NCBI RefSeq assembly: GCF_011397635.1
Contig: NC_064754.1
Coordinates: 31,228,543 to 31,292,542 of the forward strand
Length of the DNA stretch: 64,000 bases
DNA from: Epinephelus fuscoguttatus
Lineage: Eukaryota; Chordata; Actinopteri; Perciformes; Serranidae
Direction of reading: 5' to 3'
Shown here: positions 47,587 to 59,962 of the stretch, piece after piece
How the letters are laid out: each line of letters begins with the position of its first letter
How positions within the stretch are numbered: the first letter of the stretch is position 1
Notes under the pieces: generated by a model
What the model was told of the DNA's origin: nothing
Databases searched by the model: none
Seen by the model: only the letters and a program-made list of their open reading frames with translations
Translations under genes and position numbers: made by a program

Positions 47587-50500
47587 ATGTCCGAGCCCAA
47601 TAAGTACCGAGAGTGGATCCTGGAAACAATCGACTCTCTCCGCTCGAGGAAAGCCCGTCCGGATCTGGAGAGGATTTGTCGAATGGTCCGGAGACGACAC
47701 GGGTCAGACCCAGACCGAACCAGGACAGAACTGGAAAAACTGATTCAAGAGCAGACGGTGCTCAAAGTTAGCTACAAGGGGTCCATATCGTATCGAAACG
47801 CGGCGAAGGTGCAGAGGAAAAGCAGAAAGAAGATTGAGTTTACGGCGGCTGGCAGCAGCAGCAGCAGCAGCAGCGCGGAGGCAGCGAGGGAGCGGACCAA
47901 ACACGACCATCTCAACAACAACGGCGACAGTGCGCACAGCTTCACCGACCAGGAGGAGGGCGAGGAGGACTCGGAGCCCAGCCCAGATCCCCACACTCAA
48001 ACACCAGCCAGCGCCGCCGACAAGAAGCTGAAGCCAGCCTCCAGTCAGAGTAGCGGAAACGGGTGCCTCAGTTGTGGCGCAACAACGGGCTGCGATGTCG
48101 GGAGCGGCTGTAAAGAGGAGAAAGCAAGTGCACCGAGAGACAAGGGATTAGGACAGCAGGGAGTGGGGGGCTGTCCGTCGCCCGGTCTCACTCACACAAC
48201 AAACGACGGCGGCGATGCCAGCAAGATAACACCGAGCAAAGCCGACGCAGTTCGCGCAGAGAAAGAGCCGTGTTTGTCCGGAGATGACACCCAGAACAAA
48301 ACTTGCTCCGGGAGCGCCAGCAGCCTCCCGCAACAGCAGAGACCGAAGCAGACTGTGCCCCTCAAGCCCAAACTTCGAGTCGGAGGAGGGGGCACCAAAA
48401 CAGCGGGGAACCACGCCAACTCCGACCTGGGCGACAGACTGGTGGCTTCTGTTCGCAGCCTGTCCGAGAGGAGCATCCGAGGGGGCTCCGCCGCCGCGAC
48501 CAGAGGCCACATGAAGCCGCTCGGGCTGAAGGAGATTTTAGGCTATCTGAGCAGCCAGGAGCGGCTGTCGGAGGAGAAGCTGACCCGAGGCAAAGTCAAA
48601 GTGGTTATGGAGAGAGAGGTGGCGAGGGGCAGGCTGCGCAGGACCCGCTGCGGGAACATTACTCTTCCTCTGAGGGGGATGGTGGTGGAGGAGCCGACGC
48701 CGAAGAATCCGTCCGCTGACAGACTTGTAAAGAGCGCACTGCAGGACAAGCACGCTGGGAAAAAGGTGGGCGCTGCTAACTTAATATTTCCAACACGTCC
48801 CAGTTGTACAGCGCTGGCTTGATGGCTTGGCTAATAAATTAATGATCAGTGGTTAAACCCGCACACACGGCACCGGGACGCGCTCGGCTTGCCTCGCCAA
48901 ATATTTTTGTTTCTTGTTCATATGCAGAAGTGTTTGGAGATTCCCCACATTTCTACACATGAATTGTTTCTGTAACTGTGCCTGTGTCGCGTTTGTCCTC
49001 TGTAGCCTCGGTTAATGTGTGTGTATGTGTGTGTGGCGCTGCTTCCTGCACAAAAGGTGCGGGTTACATTCAGGAGCAGACGGCTCCTGAGCGGCTTCCC
49101 CGGCTCCCGGGATGAGCGCGCGCACCATAAAGAGCGTCTCTGCACGGCGCGAGCACGAGCTGCCTCTGGTGTCGTTGTCACATCACTATTTTGGGGTCAA
49201 TAACATTTCATTTGGCTCTCAGGAACTTTGTCTGCGCGGCTCGGAGCGGAGCGCGGAGTGTCTGGGCCTGCCGCGCAGTAGGCGGTGTCTGTCTAAACTT
49301 GAGACGTGCCGCTGCCGCTCTCCTGTGGGCGCTGCTTTGTCGCGCAGGCCGGCGGAGGACTCAGCCCCCCCCCCCCCCCCCCAAAAAAAACAACCGAGAA
49401 AATATTGCATTTTGTGCGGCGCCTTTCCAACCCCGTAGTTTTGCTTTTCCTCCCCGCATCTCCCCCGCTCCGTGCCTCATTAAATCCTTTGTATCATCTC
49501 TGACAGCACACCCTCCTCCCTCTCTCCCCCTCCCGGGTGGAGGCAGACTTGAGTAGGCTACAGTAGGCGGCTATCGTTATTTCTGCTCTTACTGTGTTTC
49601 TCCAAGTGGGAGGTGTTTGTCATCTACTCTTCCCACCCTGGAGGAGCGCAGCAGACCTCATAATGCTCTTTAAAGCAATGAGAACTTAGCTCAAACTCAG
49701 GTGTTGCCCAGTCACCTCAGAGGATGGAGCTTCATCTCCGCTGCTCTCCACCCTTTTTTTTTATACAACTTTTATTGTCATTGCAGCCGTCGTCCCCCTC
49801 TCTCCAGGAGAATGAGCCGATGGAAACAGCCAGTGAAGAAGAGGAACGGGAAAAGAATGAGGAAGAAGAGGAGGAGGAGGAGGAGGATGATCCCCGGAGT
49901 TCTGATGAGGAGGGAGGACTATCCCCGGTAGCCATGACAACCGAACCAGAGCTCATTGAGAAAACCACAGAAGATGCTGAGATCCATACAGCATCAAAGC
50001 AGGAGAGCCCCCAACAGCAGCAGCAGCAGCAGCACGGTGGCAAAGGTGTGTGCGCGTGGACGTGAGCGTGCGTGTTGATTAAATGCTCTCATTATCACTA
50101 GTAACCCTCCCCCTGTTAGTCAGCACGACTATCATGACTGCTGTATTTTTGCGTTTAAGAATGTAATTTTAGGCATAAATATTTACTTTTATTTACTTTT
50201 TACACCTGTGATCATAACTTAAACTTATATTTTATATTCAAATATGATCATAGAGTAACTCAAACTTTATTTACGGTCATTTAAGACAATAAATAACTAC
50301 TGTCTTTTTTTCTTTTTTTTCCCCTTGTTTCTGCTGAAAAACAAGCAAAAAAAATGATATATGATAATGATATAGTAATATTAATTAATGATTGGCATAA
50401 ATGAATAATAAAAAATAAATAAAAATATTGTGTTAACAAAAGATATTACTAAGAATTTTTTTTATTTATTTATTTTTTTTAAAAAAAGTGGTCGCTAGTC

Positions 50501-51937
50501 TTCCAGTTGTCCGCTCACAAAACATTAAAAATACCTCAATTTAAAATCACATAGTATCAATGAGATGATAAAATTCAATGTCAGTCCAAAATAAAGACAA
50601 AAAAAAATAGTAAAAAAAAAACATAATCGTCAAAAGTCACTGTACCAAAATAAGAATGAAATAAAATTAACAAAAATGTTCCAGAACTGCCGTAACAAAT
50701 TATTATTGTAACAACTGTTATTAACTATGAATTTTGAAAACTACTATTTCTAACAGGAATAATAATAAAAGTAAAAGCCAGTCTTTAATCTTTTCTCTTC
50801 CCTCTTTTCGTCTGGGTTTGCCATCTTGTCTCTAAGGGACGTGCGGGCTTGATTCCTTCACCAGGACACTGCATCCACCTGTTCATGGAGCCTCCCTGTC
50901 ACAATGTAACAGCGCACACTTGGAGGAGAGAGCTGTCATCCCCGATCAGCTTCATATGGAGGCACAGGTGAGTGCAAGCATCTGTCCTGTTGGTTTTTAC
51001 TGTGGGATGATGTTATCAAAACAAGTCCAAATTACTCAAACGCCAACCATGACTGAGTCTGAGTGCAGACCTTTGTTGCATCTCGCCTGTTATCTCTCTA
51101 CAAATGTCTCTAATAAAGTGTAAAAATCCCCCAATACTTTTAAAAAAATACCAAAACATGTCCTATGTCTCTGTCTTTACCAGTGGTGGAAGAAGTATTG
51201 AGATTCTACACCTTATTAAAAGTGTTATATGGTGTAAAATTACACATTATGAGGAATAGTCTGTTTAAGTATTATATAATTTATACATACTAATTTATTT
51301 GATTATTAATGCTGATGCATTTACATGTATGATAATGTAGCTGGCCAAGGCACTGCCTCTCTTAAGTATTTCATTATACCTTTATATTATGTGCATAATT
51401 TTTATACCTGAGTGAAGTGAAGTGGACATCTAAAGTAGCATAAGATTTATAGAAATATTTAAATGAAGTGTAAGTACTTTGAATTTGTTATGACGTACAA
51501 AACTTAAGTGAATGTACGGCGTTCTTGAGTAGCATTTAAAAGTCTGATCAAATGGTGACTGGAAAGTCAACCTTGGCAGTCAGTGTAAATGTCATCCTTT
51601 TCAAGTGCTCTTTCAAATACATCATTACATTCTCAGTGATGGTTTGCTGCACACTTTCGGCAGCACGCTTGCATTAGCTGTAACCAGGGTCAGAGGGTTC
51701 ACTGTAGCAAGAGCAAACACAGACACCTTGCCTGATCCTCATTCACACTTAACTGAATCAATAACCACAGAATGGGCTGCGGATGTTTGAACTGCATTTC
51801 AGTGAGGTGATCACAGTGGTAAAAATTATTCTTGACATACCGCTTTCTCTCACCTATTTAATGTCACATATATTTTAGAGACAATATTTTCAAGATTTTG
51901 CATGCACATGCAGGACTTATTTCCATGGTGGATATGA

Positions 51938-51975
<38 letters not shown>

Positions 51976-54900
51976 TGGCTGGGGACTCATACCCACCTGT
52001 GCAGTGAAGAACATCACTTTTAATCAGCGACAGTTTTATTTTTCAAATGTTGGTTTTACTGCGAGATTGCCAAATGTTAACACACAACCATGATTCAGCC
52101 GACACACAGTTCATTTTTATGCTGTTCTGAACCACTGACGGCTTGTGTTGTGCACACACACACTGAGTGCACACACTTCACATCTCTAGCAGCATCAAAA
52201 GTTGCTGTTTGGAATAAATTGAAGAAGATTCAACGGCTCAACAGACAAACTGTTTGGTGGGTCCAAAACTCAAACTTCAATCAAAGAAGACAGGGGAAAG
52301 AGATAAAAGAGAACATCATTTGCTCATTTGCTGTCAGAGTTAATGTAAATTTTAATTGTAAGTAAGCACACGTGCTAACATTTTGTTATTAAATATTTTC
52401 CTAAGGTATCAGTGATGCACTGCATGTTACATTTTATGCCATGTTAAGTAAAACAAAAATGATTACACCATGTGAAAAAATTTATCATGGGACCCAGTAA
52501 ATTTGTGTCTTGTACCACCTTATAGGATAACTTTTTTTTTTTTTTCTTTTTTTTTCTTTTTTTTTCAACCTGGGCCTTATTTCCCCATGTGTATGTGTGC
52601 GTATGATTTATGGGTACCACTCGTTCTAAAATTGGTTCAGTATTGAGGGAGGCGGGTGCAGCCTGGAGCTGCGAAACGAGCTAAAACGGTAACGGGGGCA
52701 AATGCGTCCTGTATAAGTTAGCGCAGTAAAAGTGCTTTTCTTCGCCACTGACCGGTTCAGATCGCCAGTGCTATGAGTGCTATGAGTGGAGTCAGCTGTC
52801 AGTCAGAGAGTGGGATTGCGGCCCGTTGGGTACTGTAAGTGAGTATGTGTGTATGAAGTGTGTGTGTTACGCCAGAAGAGTCAGAGTTTGGGACGGAGTC
52901 TTTTACGTGCTACCCCCTGGAGTGTTACCGGAGTTTTTGGAGTGCTCAAATAAACGGGCCTTTTTCCCAACTGCAAGAACAGGATGTCGCGCAACACCCC
53001 GTACAGCTTTCACAGGCTGCCTGGCACTGGTGATCTGAACTGGTCAGTGACGAAAAAAAAACACTTTAAATGCGCAAACTTATACGGGACGCATTTGCCC
53101 CCGTTTCCATTTTAGCTCGTTTCAGAACGAGTTGTACCCATGAATCATATGCACACATACACATGGAGAAATAGGGCCCAAGTTGAAAAATACAGAAGTT
53201 GTCCTTTAACCTTTATATGTGTTACAATATCTGGTTAAATGCCCTGCCTGTTTGTTGAACTGTATCTACTTTACTTTATCTGAGTTTCTGAATTCTCACC
53301 ATGAATCTTGCCCTTGTTCCTCACACAAGCCAAATACTGCACCTAACACTAGAGCTGGTAGTATCCACAGCATTAACACTACTTTATTTTTAAATGCCAC
53401 AGTACAATGCTTCACCTTTGATAGATGTGACGTAGTACAGTAATGTAACACTACGCTGGACAATGATGGTGCAAAAATCCTAAATTTCGGTTCACTGCTT
53501 ACTATAGAGCAAGGGTTTACAACTATTTGTAACCTAAGGCCAACTTCTGATTGTTAAAATACTTCCAAAGACCACTGTCCCCAAATTAATCATTAAAAAA
53601 GGAGAAAAAATAAACTGGACTGTAAATATGTGTTATGCCACTGTCAGCTGTCACCTGTCCCTTTTCCCCAGGAAATATTGTTTTGGCGTCCCAGCACATC
53701 CAGACTCTTATCCATTCTCATCATGCTTGATCTAAGTGTGGCCTTTGACACCATTTCTCACAACATCCTTCTTAACAGACTGGCCTCCGTTTGAATCACT
53801 GACACACCCCTTGACTGGTTTAAATCCTATCTCTCTGACCGTACTCAATTTATCCTGCTCAAAACAGTCAAACCCCAGCAGTTTCCAGTTACTGGTGTTC
53901 CTCAAGGTTCTGTCTTGAGTCCTCTTCTGTTTATCATCTACTTACTTCCTCTCGGTTACATCTTCCGTAAATTTAACATCCACTTCCATTGCTATGAGGA
54001 TGACACCCAGCTCTATCTGTCCACCAAACCTACCTCCAACCTCCCGCTCTCCTCCCTCTCTGACTACCTTCAGGAAATCAAATCCTGGTTCTCCTGCAAC
54101 TTCCTCAAATTTAACAGTAATAAAACTAAGTTGCTTCTCACACTTGATATTTATTACTCCTCAGTTTCCCCCTCTCCGCTGGTTAAGAGTGTGAGCGTCA
54201 TCTTCAACAGCGCTGTATCATTCCAAGCTCACATCAGTAATGTCACTCGGTTTGCTTACCTCCATCTATACAACATTTACCGCCTTCACCTGTCCCTCAG
54301 ACTGCACAGTACTGTCATTCTTGTTCACACACTGATTACATCCCATATAGATTACTGTAACTTACTCCTTTTTGGTCTCCCTCTTAAGTTCATCCATAAA
54401 TTTCTGCCGCTCACATCATCACCAAAACCCCCTCCATCAATCACATGGCTTCACTGGCTGCCAGTTAACCCAATCTACAACCAAGCTCCTCTGTAACTCT
54501 CCCAGCTCTTGCACATCCACACCCCCACCCACACTCCCAGGTCGTCTGCTTCCATCCACCTCACTGTCCCGCCAGTGCGCCTGACCACCATGGGGCCTAG
54601 AGACTTCAGCCGCTCTGCCCCCCGCCTCTGGAACTCCTTCCCATTGGACATTCATAGCATCAAGTCTCTCTCCACTTTCTCTCTCCACACCTTGAGTGTT
54701 GTGAAAGGCCCTTATAAATGAAATGTATTATTATTATTATTCCGACTGCTTTGTGTTTGAGTGTCTCTGGAGCTGCGATGGTTTTAGTGCCTCATTTGAC
54801 AGGATTTCACCACATTCAACACACTGTGCTTTCAGCTCAGCATCACTGCCTGCCAGTGTAAATCCAAATCCAAAGGGTTGTATTTCTTCACCACACGCTT

Positions 54901-57259
54901 TGGAGTTTTTCAGCATCACTTTTCTGTTTCTTTTAAGATACTTTTTTGGGCATTTTTTGCCTTTAATTGACAGGATAGTTAAGTGTGAAAGGGGGAGAGA
55001 GAGAGGGATGACATGCAGCAAAGGGCCACAGGCTGGACTCGAACCCGGGCCGCTGCGGCAACAGCCTTGTACATGGGGCGCCTGCTCTACCACTAAGCCA
55101 CCGACGCACCATCACTTTTCTGTTTCAAAAAACAATCCATTTTGTGTCACTGCATCCAAGGGAACGTTAGCTAGCTGACAGTTGCAAGGCACCTGAATGT
55201 AACTGGTCTTTAAAATTATGCATTTCAGTTTGACGTGTTTTGTTTAAGTGAAGTCTTGAGCCTATTTAGATATAAAAATGCTAGCTTTGTAAATTACCAA
55301 ATATTGGCAGTGCTTCCATTACCCACTGAGGCCATCAGGACTACAGCAGTGCCACAACCCTCCCTTTCTAACTTAAAAAAAAGTTTATAGAAGAGAATTA
55401 GAATTGGGGGTGACATTGCAGTTTACAGTTCATCTGACTCAGCCAGCTCCTTTGATGCTTGAGTTTAGATGGGGATCGTATTATGATTTTTCCCGTGGCA
55501 CTGTCTCTAGTGACTGTGACTTGTTTCAGGGAGTAGATATCGTCTGTTGTCATGCTCACTTATTCGCGTCTTTGATTTGACCCCCCTCTCTTCTTACCCC
55601 ACACAGAATCAGATGCAGCATGACAGAATCAACCACACCTCCTCAGGCTTTAACAGTGAGTTCTGCTTCACACATAATCTCACACTGTGTGTGCACTGGT
55701 GTATACTTGTGTTTGGTGGGTAGCGGTGATGACAGGTAATCAGACTGTGCTCAATTTTTTCCCATCGTAGGCTTGGAGTCTAAGACAGAGGTCGGCGTGT
55801 CGTCCTGCCTGCTCACACCCACTGCCTCCCCGAGAGACTCTGGCATGTCTGAGGACAGAGGGTTAAATGGAGGAGTTAACAGTGGAGGGTGAGTACAGCA
55901 GAAACACTGGAGACACTTAAGACACCAAGCACTGATTCACTGGGCTGGTCGTGTCTGCTCCCCTCTTGCTTGATTTTCTGAATCTGTTACAAAGTCCATT
56001 TTAGTTTTCTCCACAATATGCAGTCCAAAATAACTCTTTCCCTGACTTTTTAAACCAGCAGAAACAAGTTGTGAACACAACCCTGACGTGTCACCACCTT
56101 TTAAGTTAATTTGGAGGATAACAGTTGCTTATTTACACATCAGGCGTCACAGAGCAGCATAATCATTCATTTTGGAGTCATGTTTCTGTCCACCTCAGGA
56201 ATGCAAGTCTAATATTTATTCTTTTTTATCTCTGTTTTTAGTCTCCACCAACTCCTGAGGCAAAATATTTGTCTCTTTAGCTTCTAAATGCAGTGTATGA
56301 TTGTAGATAGCACGCTGGCACCCTGGTAGCAAGAGGCATGACAGGTGTTATTTGTAACACAAGCGTCTGCCTCCTATGTGACATACATATCAGCAGCGCT
56401 TTATAAACAATAACAATGGCATCAACATACCAAAAACAATCATTTACCATCCCTGTTACATGGCGACTGATCTCGCCCTCAGCTCGGAGAGTAAGGAGCT
56501 TCCAGACTTCATTGTGTACCCAATTTAGGACATTTTCCACTGCTGTTGTTCGTCTTTGAGTTAGCTGCTAACTGCTGCGAGCTGCTTTTTAAATCTCCTG
56601 GCGCTGGGTTGCACACATAACACGTCATCCGTGCTCTCGTCCTGCCAGCGGTCCCTTTTACACACACGTTGATTTGGCACTGTTATTGTCTCAACTGCCG
56701 ACTTAAAGGCAACACAACTCTGTCCCCTCATTCTGCAATTGTTCCTTTTATAAAGAAAAGCGAGGCGGAATAACAGCATGAAATTCGCGCCATGTACAGA
56801 CACTGTAGAAGGGGCTTTAGATGGTGCAAGCAGTGTAGTTGCACTAGGGCCTGTTGGAGGGCTGGCAATAGAGAGAGTGGGCCCTCCAACAATGTGTTGG
56901 CCTGTATTTAAAGAAGGACTCATGTTAAACGGTACAGCTTGTGATATACAGTATGTCCTCGAAAAGGCAAACCCCTGGTATTCTTCTATTTTTTTTACAC
57001 TTATCCTACAAAAACTATAAAAACAATGATTAAACTATAAAAAAAAGATTAAACTAAATGAATGATTAATTTTTTTCTTTGGTAATTTTGTCATATATAG
57101 ATATGCAATGACAGTCACTGGGTTAAATGTACTGTATGTTGATGTTGTCTGATGTAGAGTCTGTATGTCAAGAGAAGAGAAGATATACGGTAACTAGTTT
57201 TGGCGCATAAACTGTCAAGACTGACAAGCTGAGCTGTGTGTGTCTCTGTGTCTCTGTGT

Positions 57260-57290
<31 letters not shown>

Positions 57291-57583
57291 CTCCACTTTG
57301 TGGTAGCCACTAAGTCTGTCTGTTCTCTGTTTGGTGTTAGCAGGTTACGTACAGTGGGTTTTTTGATACCATAAGAGTGTTGAGATTGAACCAGAACAGT
57401 AAAGTTGCAGCCATAGCTCTGTAAAGCTAAGGGGAGCTGCAGATTCACCTAATAACTCTGTAGATTCATCAGTATGAGTGACCCCTTGCACAATGTTGGA
57501 CTTATAGGTTGTTATTACGAAACTATTGATTAAAGCCGCTTTAAAATAAGATAAGATAAGATAAGATAAGATAAGATAAGATA

Positions 57584-57614
<31 letters not shown>

Positions 57615-58355
57615 TACTTTATTGATCCCAAACTGAGAAATTCTTAAGATAAAAAAAATAAAGTGAAACAAAGTCTGGCCATTTAGTATTAATCATAACG
57701 CAATATCTGATTCTCCTGTTTACACTGACAATGACAAAGTGCAGTCTCATGGTTCAAGGTTCAATTTGTTCATCAGTAAAAACACTGAAATCACCGTGCT
57801 TCCATTCCTATAAACACCCACTAGACACCCAGTAGACCATAGATAAAAACCATCAATAAACTGCCCACCTTAATTAAAGTGTCAGCGCTGACATGACTTT
57901 ATACATTTACAGTTCAACATCTCCTGCGGGTTTTGTAATGGGCCAACTGCCCTCCTTGTCATCTCTCTAGGTTTGTGAAGTCCGAGGGGGCCAGTGGGAG
58001 CCCGGTGGACTGGACAGTGTCTGATGTGGTCAGTTATTTCACAGCAGCAGGTTTCCCTGAGCAGGCTGCTGCCTTCAGGACCCAGGTGAGCCTGCAATCC
58101 CCCGTAACAACCACTAGAGGCCACCAGAGACAGGCTTTGTCTCTATACTTGAACCTGAAAACAGTTGTAACCAACACCCACCTACCCACATTGCTTTGTT
58201 CTCTCTGTTAGGAAATCGATGGCAAGTCTCTTCTCCTCATGCAGCGTAACGATGTTTTGACCGGCCTGTCAATCAGACTGGGCCCTGCCCTCAAGATCTA
58301 TGAGCGTCACGTAAAGGTTCTGCAGAAAACGCACTTTGAGGATGACGACTGTTAA
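47587..58355 (+). CDS. samd1: SAM domain-containing protein 1 (complete, 7 exons, 664 aa)
   Basis: In mammals SAMD1 binds unmethylated CpG islands through an N-terminal winged helix and works with KDM1A and L3MBTL3-type partners in repression. Exons: 47587-48765, 49787-50045, 50837-50967, 55607-55655, 55771-55888, 57971-58085, 58212-58355 (1995 nt in frame). Residues about 6-80 are the winged helix ([20 protein letters not shown] ... [15 protein letters not shown]). A poly-Ser run follows, then a low-complexity acidic/Ser region. Residues about 309-365 hold a second conserved block ([20 protein letters not shown]). Exon 2 codes for a Glu run and a Gln run. Residues about 590-658 are the SAM domain ([20 protein letters not shown]). 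At 664 aa it is longer than human SAMD1 (about 540); the extra length is in the disordered middle. The start was chosen because the winged helix begins at once. Confidence 0.96.
48766..49786 (+). other. samd1 intron 1
   Basis: Still CpG-rich; contains a C-run (49366-49382) followed by an A-run. No element recognised. Confidence 0.5.
50046..50836 (+). other. samd1 intron 2
   Basis: Very AT-rich from about 50160 to 50800, in sharp contrast to the CpG island before it. No features recognised. Confidence 0.5.
51182..51520 (+). mobile_element. Tol2-type hAT fragment
   Basis: Begins 'cagtggtggaagaagtattg', a start common to many fish hAT MITEs, followed by 'taagtactttgaatttg'-type sequence. The far end was not fixed. 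Confidence 0.5.
51939..51974 (+). repeat. (GT)n microsatellite
   Basis: About 18 GT units in samd1 intron 3. Confidence 0.9.
52520..53208. mobile_element. Inverted-repeat MITE with arms of at least 100 bp
   Basis: The left arm (about 52562-52740: 'caacctgggccttatttccc', 'gggggcaaatgcgtcctgta') is mirrored on the right (about 53050-53190: 'tacgggacgcatttgccccc', 'gaaatagggcccaagttg'). The outermost 'aggataac'/'gttgtcctt' pair suggests ends near 52520 and 53208. Inner parts are also partly self-complementary. No transposase. Confidence 0.65.
53680..54744 (+). pseudogene. L2-like LINE, 5'-truncated reverse transcriptase fragment with 3' tail
   Basis: Frames give [19 protein letters not shown], then [20 protein letters not shown] and [12 protein letters not shown] (reverse transcriptase blocks with the active-site motif changed to YEDD from the usual A/YADD). 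[20 protein letters not shown] follows further on. Several stops and frame changes make it inactive. The 3' end 'gtgaaaggcccttataaatg' and terminal ATT repeat are typical of L2-type LINEs. The longest intact piece is 53915-54496. Confidence 0.75.
54745..55200 (-). pseudogene. BED zinc-finger (ZBED-type hAT) remnant split by a SINE
   Basis: The minus strand reads [20 protein letters not shown] then [18 protein letters not shown], a BED finger start of the kind in ZBED5-like domesticated or free hAT transposases. Upstream on the minus strand, across the SINE, the frame resumes with [14 protein letters not shown]. No downstream transposase domain was seen. Confidence 0.6.
54931..55109 (-). mobile_element. 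tRNA-derived SINE with perfect 17-bp target duplication
   Basis: CATCACTTTTCTGTTTC occurs at 54914-54930 and 55110-55126. On the minus strand the element starts ggtgcgtcggtggcttagtg (A box), has ggttcgagtcc (B box, about 55034) and ends in a short A-rich tail. It is inserted in the BED-finger remnant. Confidence 0.88.
56277..56540 (-). pseudogene. Harbinger-type Myb/SANT-like protein fragment (minus)
   Basis: The minus strand gives [20 protein letters not shown] followed by HVTGMVND, which fits the Myb/SANT-like domain of the second protein of PIF/Harbinger transposons. It is short and alone. A related fragment on the + strand is at 62234-62434. Confidence 0.5.
57262..57290 (+). repeat. (TG)n microsatellite
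   Basis: About 14 TG units preceded by TGTGTCTC units. Confidence 0.9.
57546..57650 (+). repeat. (ATAAG)n array next to a 'tactttattgatccc' repeat
   Basis: About thirteen perfect pentamers (57546-57612) followed by TACTTTATTGATCCC and 'actgagaaattct', a string very common in fish repeats. Confidence 0.8.
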
Positions 58356-58461
58356 CGACAGAGACTGTTACGTCTGTATCTACATATAGCTCAAGTAATC
58401 CTATAGATATGTATGCATGACATGATATACAACACACTTTGCTTTTCATCTCATGTCAAAT

Positions 58462-58499
<38 letters not shown>
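58462..58499 (+). repeat. (CA)n microsatellite in samd1 3' UTR
   Basis: About 18 AC units. Confidence 0.9.
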
Positions 58500-58504
<5 letters not shown>

Positions 58505-59956
58505 CTCTATTTCTCTTTCTCTACAACTGCTCTGGTCCAGAAACAACACAGCAAAGAGACTGGATTTCCTGGACAACAAGGGTTTTCTACCAAACTGAGC
58601 ACAAATGTCGGAGGAAGTACATCATGAAACTGTCAGATACGGAGGTTAAAAATAATCATGCAATTCCTCTTTTTTATTTACAACGATAAAGCACTTTGCA
58701 ATTTCTCGACTAAACTGTGCAAAATGGTTTGTTTTTAAACTGTTATTTGTGCTGACCTTTATGCACATTTCGAAAGGGGTCGTGGTTTTTCTGTGGTTTT
58801 CCTTTTGTTTTAGGAGGCTTTGACTGATGCGAGGGTTTCTCGCTTGTGGATGTTTGTCATTGCACACATGCTGTACGTGTGTGGCCACATGACAGAGCAC
58901 GTTGGATCAGAAACAGATTAATAGTTGACCAGATTAGATACATTCCCAGGAGCTGGAGCAGATGGTTGTGACGCTGACCGGTCACAGTCGTAGATGTATC
59001 ACAACCTTGTGTTAACGGTTGTTGGCCAAAGCAATAAGCTGATAATTCCTTCTAGATGTTTTGCATCTTGTCAACTCGCAGATCGGCAGGTGGATGATTT
59101 TGTGTGTCTTATTGTTTCAGATAAGAATCAGTGAAGTTTTCATAATGTTTTAAGCAGAGCTGGTGATCTGTTCTGGCTTATGCACCACCACAACAGGGGC
59201 TGGTTTCACCAAGACAGACTTCGACTGTGGCTTAGGGTGTTTTCATATTAGATATGATTGATTTGCCTGAGTATGACTGCGTCCCCACCCAACTTCCCTG
59301 CTGCTCAGCTTTCACATTAGTAACAATCAACTCTCAACTAGATGTAACAGAATGTAAATATATTAAAGGTTAGCCGATGTAATGCATCAGCCTCCATTTG
59401 TAAATTACTAAAAAAAAAAACAGTCTTCTAACTGAAAGATGTAATGGCAGGGTAAAGCTAAGTCAATCAATCAACTAATCTCATACCACCAGCATTTTTG
59501 AACTGTTTTTACCAGTCAAACCTTAGAAACCAAATGCTGTCAAACGATCACACATCTCATTCCCACCTTCACTGTACCGACACATTCCAGGTTTGGCATC
59601 TCGTCTCTGCATGCTTTATAATATTAGTGCTTTTTTCCTCATATTTGAATGTTTATATTTCTGTTTTCAGCACGTTGGTTTCATTTTGTGAATGTTTCCA
59701 GTCCACTCTTCACACACTGAATGTTTCTTTGTGCATTCAAAGCTCCTCTACCTCTCTCCCCTCGCTTCCCCCTTCACTGTCTCTTTCTTTGCAACTTTAC
59801 GTTGTTTATTGCCACTGTTGTCATTCAGATCATTTCATTCTTATGAGTTTAATCTGTAGGAGAGGACAGCTGTGTTTGGGTCCAGATTCACACAAGGGGA
59901 ATGTACAGTGTGCCTGTGCCCTTGTTGCTTGTCATTTGTTAAAGGACAATTTTAGT

Positions 59957-59962
59957 AATAAA
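59957..59962 (+). terminator. samd1 polyadenylation signal (probable)
   Basis: AATAAA about 1.6 kb after the stop codon; it is followed by 'gttggag' and, further on, a GT-rich stretch. Confidence 0.45.

Larger units (their letters stand above)
50968..55606 (+). other. samd1 intron 3 (4.6 kb), the densest repeat intron in the window
   Basis: It holds in order a hAT fragment (51182-51520), a GT repeat (51939-51974), an inverted-repeat MITE (52520-53208), an L2-like LINE 3' end (53680-54744), and a BED-finger hAT remnant split by a SINE (54745-55200). Confidence 0.7.
55889..57970 (+). other. samd1 intron 5
   Basis: A 2.1-kb intron with a Myb-like Harbinger fragment on the minus strand (56277-56540), a TG repeat (57262-57290) and an AAGAT pentamer array (57546-57612). 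Confidence 0.6.

Noticed and set aside
47704-48753. Several open frames on the minus strand across samd1 exon 1
   Set aside because: They are by-products of the GC-rich coding frame on the + strand, rich in Ala/Arg/Ser runs and without family resemblance.
54004-54015. YEDD in the reverse transcriptase fragment as a novel active site
   Set aside because: The copy is dead, so the change is most simply a decay mutation.
53915-54496. Open frame of 193 codons that could be taken as a gene in samd1 intron 3
   Set aside because: It is the reverse transcriptase part of a truncated L2-like LINE.
55030-55109. Possible tRNA gene on the minus strand
   Set aside because: Head of a SINE with target duplication; not a tRNA gene.
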